Source: RUG11783 sp964599695
GTDB lineage: Bacteria > Bacillota > Clostridia > Oscillospirales > Ruminococcaceae
Assembly (NCBI GenBank): GCA_964599695.1
Contig: CAZRGP010000045.1
Span: 1-13,328, forward strand
Length of the DNA: 13,328 bases
Direction: 5' to 3'
Position 1 is the first letter of the stretch; each line of letters starts with the position of its first letter. Of this stretch, positions 12,053-13,328 are shown piece after piece. The position numbers and the translations under genes are program-made. Under the pieces are notes generated by a model. That model worked only from the letters and a program-made list of their open reading frames with translations. It made no database searches and was not told where the DNA came from.

Positions 12053-12496
12053 TCACCACCCACGCTCCGTGGAACGGTACCACCGCAACAGCATCTCCGC
12101 ACCTTCCTCAGATAGAGGGATGATCCCCTTTCTTCCGCAGGACAGTCTAAGGGCTGTCACACACTTCTCCTCATCCATCTCTGTGCCCAGGATCTCGCCG
12201 ATCTCCTTTCTCATCTCCGCGAGGATCGGGAGGCGCTCCATATACAGGCCGTTTTCTTCCGCAACCGCATCCCATCGGATCTCAGCGAAAGTCCTTCCGT
12301 CAGGCTTTCCAAGAAACAGGATACCGTTTTCATATGCCAGTGCCTCAAATGGTCCTTCCAGCACGCTCCCTTCCCGGGAGGTCAAAGCCGGATAAGTCTC
12401 CCCTATACGCACATTCCGTCCTTTCCCGAATCTGACAAGATGTACCTTTTCTTCTGCTTCTTTCAAATTCCTGTAGTAATAGCGATCGATCTCCAT
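12053..12496 (-). CDS. unrecognised 147-residue protein downstream of a SAM riboswitch
   Basis: ATG with AAGGAG seven bases upstream. I do not recognise the family. The protein is soluble and acidic, starting MEIDRYYYRNLKEAEEKVHLV. It has a beta-rich middle (LEGPFEALAYENGILFLGKPDGRTFAEIRWDAVAEENGLYMERL), then helices (LAEMRKEIGEILGTEMDEEKCVTALRLSCGRKGIIPLSEEGAEMLLRWYRS). There are no signal peptide, membrane segments or metal motifs; only two cysteines, far apart. The gene starts 50 bases after the riboswitch terminator and is followed 45 bases later by the interrupted HTH-desulfoferrodoxin gene, so the two probably formed one SAM-controlled operon. Confidence 0.7.
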   Translation of the reverse strand: MEIDRYYYRNLKEAEEKVHLVRFGKGRNVRIGETYPALTSREGSVLEGPFEALAYENGILFLGKPDGRTFAEIRWDAVAEENGLYMERLPILAEMRKEIGEILGTEMDEEKCVTALRLSCGRKGIIPLSEEGAEMLLRWYRSTERGW

Positions 12497-12546
12497 TTTT
12501 TTCTCCTTATATTGTGTCTATTCCCACAGAGAGAAAGAACAGGACA

Positions 12547-12576
12547 ACAAAAAGCGCCCATCGTCACGATGAGCGC
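12547..12576 (-). terminator. riboswitch expression-platform terminator
   Basis: On the minus strand GCGCTCATCG and CGATGGGCGC (10 bp, one G-U) around TGA, then TTTTTGTTG. Its 5' arm CTCATCG can instead pair with the CGATGAG of the 3' P1 strand of the aptamer, giving a mutually exclusive antiterminator. Confidence 0.85.
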
Positions 12577-12597
12577 ATTCCCTGTATCTGTAACACC

Positions 12598-12682
12598 CTC
12601 ATCGTTCAGGCTTTGCCACCTTACCGTCCCGGCAGGTTGGCGTGCGGTCATCGGGCCTGTCCCTGTTCGCACTCTCTATGAG
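12598..12682 (-). promoter_or_regulatory. SAM-I (S-box) type riboswitch aptamer
   Basis: The order of conserved blocks on the minus strand is that of the S-box: P1 5' strand CTCAT, AGAGAG, GGGACAGGCCCGATGA (P2 with the pseudoknot loop), CGCCAACC, a P3 hairpin TGCCG-GGA-CGGTA, AGGTGGCAAA, then GATGAG as the 3' P1 strand. P4 seems absent or minimal (only about GCCTGAAC between P3 and P1), unlike the common SAM-I form. With SAM bound, P1 forms and the downstream terminator can fold, switching the operon off. S-boxes normally control methionine, cysteine or SAM genes; here the operon is an orphan protein plus an HTH-desulfoferrodoxin. Confidence 0.82.
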
Positions 12683-12691
12683 TCGCCTTCT

Positions 12692-12720
12692 ATTATAGTC
12701 ACAGCTGCCCACCCTAGCAA
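12692..12720 (-). promoter_or_regulatory. promoter of the SAM-riboswitch operon
   Basis: TTGCTA (12715-12720) and a perfect TATAAT (12692-12697) with a 17-bp spacer. Transcription would start near 12686, a few bases before the aptamer P1 strand. Confidence 0.8.
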
Positions 12721-12792
12721 CTGCTATTCTCAGTTGTGTGTGCTATATATGGAGCTACTCGTTTATACCAAGATCTTTCTCCAAAGACAGAT

Positions 12793-12876
12793 TCATATCG
12801 TTCTGGTGTTAAGAAAAAGAGTTAATGCAAAAAAGGAGGCGGCCATAATACAGGCATACAACACCACTAACAGCAC
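12793..12876 (-). CDS. possible 27-residue hydrophobic peptide
   Basis: GTG start at 12876 with AGGAAGG ten bases upstream; the frame encodes MLLVVLYACIMAASFFALTL then FLNTRTI and stops. Nearly all of it is one predicted membrane span with a short polar tail, the look of a small membrane peptide or type I toxin. It lies about 55 bases downstream of a structured RNA with its own promoter and terminator. Such a short open frame could be chance, and the GTG start with a longish spacer weakens the case. No family is recognised. Confidence 0.3.
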   Translation of the reverse strand: MLLVVLYACIMAASFFALTLFLNTRTI

Positions 12877-12930
12877 CGTGCTATTTCCTTCCTATTTAGT
12901 CAATAATATATCTACTCTCTCCAAATAAAG

Positions 12931-12990
12931 AAAAACCGAAGGCGCTGACCTTTAAATCGTCACAGGGATCGTCCCCTCTATCCTTCGGCA
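12931..12990 (-). ncRNA. short structured RNA with its own promoter and terminator
   Basis: About 60 nt. The closing stem CCGAAGG (12982-12988) / CCTTCGG (12936-12942) is followed by TTTTT. Inside are AGGGG-ACGA-TCCCT and TGAC-N9-GTCA, making a three-way junction rather than a plain terminator stem. A strong promoter ends just upstream. It does not match a riboswitch class that I know. It could be a small RNA, or a leader controlling the hydrophobic peptide downstream. Confidence 0.5.
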
Positions 12991-12995
12991 CCATC

Positions 12996-13024
12996 AGTAT
13001 AAAGCAACTTATCCAGAACGTCAA
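12996..13024 (-). promoter_or_regulatory. promoter of the short structured RNA
   Basis: TTGACG (13019-13024) and TATACT (12996-13001) with a 17-bp spacer, both five of six matches to the sigma-A consensus. The predicted start is next to the first stem of the RNA. Confidence 0.65.
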
Positions 13025-13328
13025 ATCGCACACGAAGAAACCCTATTACATTTATCTGACATTAAAGTTGTAAGTCGATTCATTCTTTAACGAATCATTC
13101 AACAGCTACTCATCAAGGAATCTTCACTTTCGCACAAAAGCTTTGTTTACGATAGCTATCGTCATTCACTATACCGGGCTTTATTGACCAAACGCTTCTG
13201 ATGTGGTATATGTTAATCGTACCGGAACTCGGTAAAAACTATAATGCGTCTCTGCAAAGACGCGTGCCCGTTATAATATGTACCCCAAATCCTGGACATT
13301 AGAACAATAAGATTTAGGTACTCATGGA
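13025..13328. other. stretch without a recognised gene
   Basis: No coding frame with a ribosome site is seen on either strand. It contains a perfect 14-bp palindrome ACGATAGCTATCGT (13149-13162) and a 6-bp hairpin GCGTCT/AGACGC (13246-13263) followed on the minus strand by ATTATAGTTTTT, possibly the weak terminator of a gene beyond the right edge. Confidence 0.5.

Noticed and set aside
11359..12115. Plus-strand frames across the right end of the element
   Set aside because: They run through perfect hairpins and the host-element junction, so they cannot be conserved genes.
12440..12928. A 162-codon plus-strand frame
   Set aside because: It crosses the SAM riboswitch, its terminator and promoter on the opposite strand and has no ribosome site.

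Overview
The window looks like a chromosomal segment of a Clostridia-type Firmicute, probably Lachnospiraceae-like. This rests on strong AGGAG ribosome sites, sigma-A promoters, a SAM (S-box) riboswitch, paired WYL proteins, a desulfoferrodoxin-type protein and a Tn4451-like mobilizable element. No species is claimed. Almost all chromosomal genes are on the minus strand.

Left region (1-3810, read right to left). Two translationally coupled WYL-domain proteins (3701-1549) end in a strong terminator. About 40 bases further on, an array of about eight structured RNAs (1482-668) begins. Each is roughly 70-105 nt, closed by its own terminal stem, and several contain recognisable tRNA parts: D-arm, 7-nt anticodon loop, T-arm with a TTCAAAT- or TCCGAAT-type loop. 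In at least three units a near-complete tRNA fold sits inside an extra outer stem, so the acceptor end is not free. Immediately downstream is the N-terminal part of a DUF2828-type protein, which I believe to be a Ro60/TROVE-like repeat plus vWA family; it runs off the left edge. By analogy with Ro/Rsr and the bacterial Y RNAs that mimic tRNA, this looks like a WYL-regulated tRNA-mimic RNA and Ro-like protein system. It is the most interesting part of the window.

Middle region (4359-11885). A 7.5 kb integrative mobilizable element interrupts a chromosomal gene. It carries a large serine recombinase, a small TnpW-like protein, a MobV relaxase, a short RepA_N-type protein and a Cys-rich VLP protein, all on the minus strand. 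Divergently it carries an XRE regulator, an alpha/beta hydrolase and an ANT(6)-Ib-like streptomycin adenylyltransferase, followed by about 0.5 kb of hairpin-rich non-coding DNA. It has no conjugation machinery, so it would need a helper. Both ends can be placed to the base: 11-bp inverted repeats lie exactly 10 bp from a GG core on each side.

The interrupted gene is an XRE-type HTH fused to a complete desulfoferrodoxin (a Cys4 iron site plus a superoxide-reductase domain). Its 5' fragment is at 12007-11870 and its 3' fragment at 4358-3894; joining them at the core restores a 194-residue frame.

Right region (12053-13328). Upstream of the interrupted gene are an unrecognised 147-residue protein and, above it, a SAM-I type riboswitch with a clear promoter and terminator. 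The riboswitch therefore appears to control the orphan protein and, before the insertion, the HTH-desulfoferrodoxin. Further right is a short promoter-structured RNA-terminator unit followed by a possible 27-residue hydrophobic peptide. No gene is seen in the last 300 bases.
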